Source: Rubrivivax sp. (GTDB taxonomy: Bacteria > Pseudomonadota > Gammaproteobacteria > Burkholderiales > Burkholderiaceae). Taken from it: a stretch of DNA of 64,000 nt. The notes under the pieces are model-generated. The model had not been told where the DNA came from. It saw nothing but the letters and a program-made list of their open reading frames with translations, and ran no database searches. Shown piece by piece: positions 60,664-64,000 of this stretch. The position numbers and the translations under genes are program-made. Every line of letters starts with the position of its first letter. Positions within the stretch are counted from its first letter, which is position 1. Location of the stretch: positions 40,575-104,574 of the forward strand of contig JAEUOZ010000061.1 in assembly GCA_016790225.1 (NCBI GenBank), given 5' to 3'.

Positions 60664-61127
60664 CGTGCCGCTGCAGGGGTTCAGGTGATGGGCAAACGAC
60701 CATTCTAGGAGCGCGGGCGGCAGAAATCGGCACCCGCGCTCCTGGCCACGCATGACAAGCCTCGAGGCAGCCCCGCGCACGCAGCGCCACGTCCCACCGT
60801 CCATGACGAGCTTGCGGCTGCGTATCGCCGCTGCCTTGCTCAGGACGCTGCCGCGGTATCCATGCTGCGTCCGCGCAAACGCAAGGCTATGCTTTTGACA
60901 CCCTAAGAGTGGGGTCGAATGGCCTTCCCATAGGCTCATCCGGTGTGACTCGTGGCTTGAGCCCAGAGCTCGCCACCACTCTGCCCGGCGGTGCCCAGGG
61001 AGCCGGACTCGACGGGCAGGCCCACGGCGCCGTACCTGGCAAGCAGCCCGGGGTTATCGCACCCCTGGGCCCTCACAGAACCGCGATCAGGCCAGCCCCG
61101 CACTCCGCCGGGCGCGCCCTCTTGTAC
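60664..61127. other. Intergenic region upstream of the uvrA-type gene
   Basis: This 464-base gap has no convincing gene. Its only notable structure is an 11-bp inverted repeat near the uvrA start (listed separately). Open frames crossing it on the plus strand are extensions of shadows opposite the repeat-rich gene. A TTGACA hexamer at 60895-60900 has no matching -10 at the right spacing on the plus strand. Confidence 0.6.
60707..60743. promoter_or_regulatory. 11-bp perfect inverted repeat in the uvrA 5' region
   Basis: AGGAGCGCGGG (60707-60717) and its exact complement CCCGCGCTCCT (60733-60743), separated by 15 bases, 44 bases upstream of the uvrA start codon. No T run follows on the minus strand, so a simple terminator is unlikely. 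An operator or a structured 5' leader is possible. Confidence 0.6.
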
Positions 61128-63692
<2,565 letters not shown>

Positions 63693-64000
63693 GAGTCGGT
63701 AGTGGACTGGTTAGGCTGGCGCCGTGGACGACTTTCGGACTGCGAATGTTCCGTACCGCCGGAATCGATCGCGTCCTAGCGCAATGGCAAACTCGATTTC
63801 AGCCATTGTCTCAGTCGTTTCGGCTGGCGAGACCCAGCGCTGCCCGCCGAATTGCAAGCAAGCAAGCCTGTCTTGTAACTCGATGCTACGAACGACCTCA
63901 GTCAGCCGGATGACCCACGCCTTCGACCACCCGTGCCGGCATCAGTCGCCCGACGCCGCAGTTGCTCGGAAGTCGCCTACGCGTGCACCAAACCGTCGCT
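63693..64000. other. Non-coding stretch at the right edge
   Basis: 308 bases upstream of the Ig-like repeat gene. No frame with a ribosome binding site and coding character was found, and by eye the GC content is lower than in the flanking genes. It presumably holds the promoter of that minus-strand gene; no clear -35/-10 pair could be assigned. A small CAAG-type direct repeat (GCAAGCAAGCAAGC) lies near 63857-63870. Confidence 0.5.

Overview
The window is a dense, GC-rich stretch of a chromosome. It carries about 50 protein genes and two tRNA genes, and no phage, integrase, transposase or CRISPR array was seen. Gene content and order point to a betaproteobacterium of the order Burkholderiales, near the Rubrivivax/Leptothrix/Roseateles branch: ileS-lspA, hrcA/nadK-recN-rapZ, mutM/TPR-lolB-ispE-tRNA-Gln-prs-rplY-pth, ABC transporter-bolA-his operon, and a PEP-CTERM protein. 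The genus is inference.

Layout. 1-4121: 3' part of ileS, lspA and a convergent zinc metallopeptidase. 4211-9334: a cobalamin riboswitch followed by btuB-btuF-btuC-btuD, a complete B12 uptake unit. 9469-13274: galE, nagA and two alpha/beta hydrolases. 13375-18857: a lipoprotein with Ig-like and RCC1-like repeats, then a very large BTAD/ATPase/TPR regulator. 18922-22971: tRNA(CAT), an orphan potF and a two-gene membrane module (DUF2157; DUF4401 fused to GDYXXLXY). 23003-28414: hrcA, then nadK, recN, rapZ and a Lon-N-domain gene. 28431-28745: four 79-bp tandem repeats. 28763-32721: mutY, a dynamin-like GTPase and mutM. 32720-39358: TPR protein, lolB, ispE, tRNA-Gln, prs, rplY, pth and a small secreted protein. 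39306-40791: ferredoxin, coaD, rsmD.

40788-47299 is a tightly overlapping histidine operon, hisG-hisD-hisC-hisB-hisH-hisA-hisF, read on the minus strand. Its hisD is fused in frame to a C-terminal GNAT acetyltransferase domain. hisI and hisE do not follow hisF, and murA does not precede hisG, both departures from the order I know for this group. Upstream lie bolA, an ABC-2 exporter pair and a divergent TetR regulator. 50262-53093 encodes a TRAP dicarboxylate-type transporter. 53359-54717 holds an unrecognised helical protein and a PEP-CTERM protein. 54940-60663 is one UvrA-type gene of double length (1907 codons, four ATPase cassettes). 61128-63692 encodes a secreted Ig-like protein with long Ala-Pro stretches made by hexanucleotide repeats. 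63693-64000 shows no gene.

Most systems here are housekeeping. The strongest candidates for something new are the HisD-GNAT fusion, the regulator plus Ig/RCC1 lipoprotein pair, the GTPase joined translationally to mutY, the 79-bp tandem repeat block and the repeat-built surface protein. All functional statements are from reading the sequence; no database search was run.
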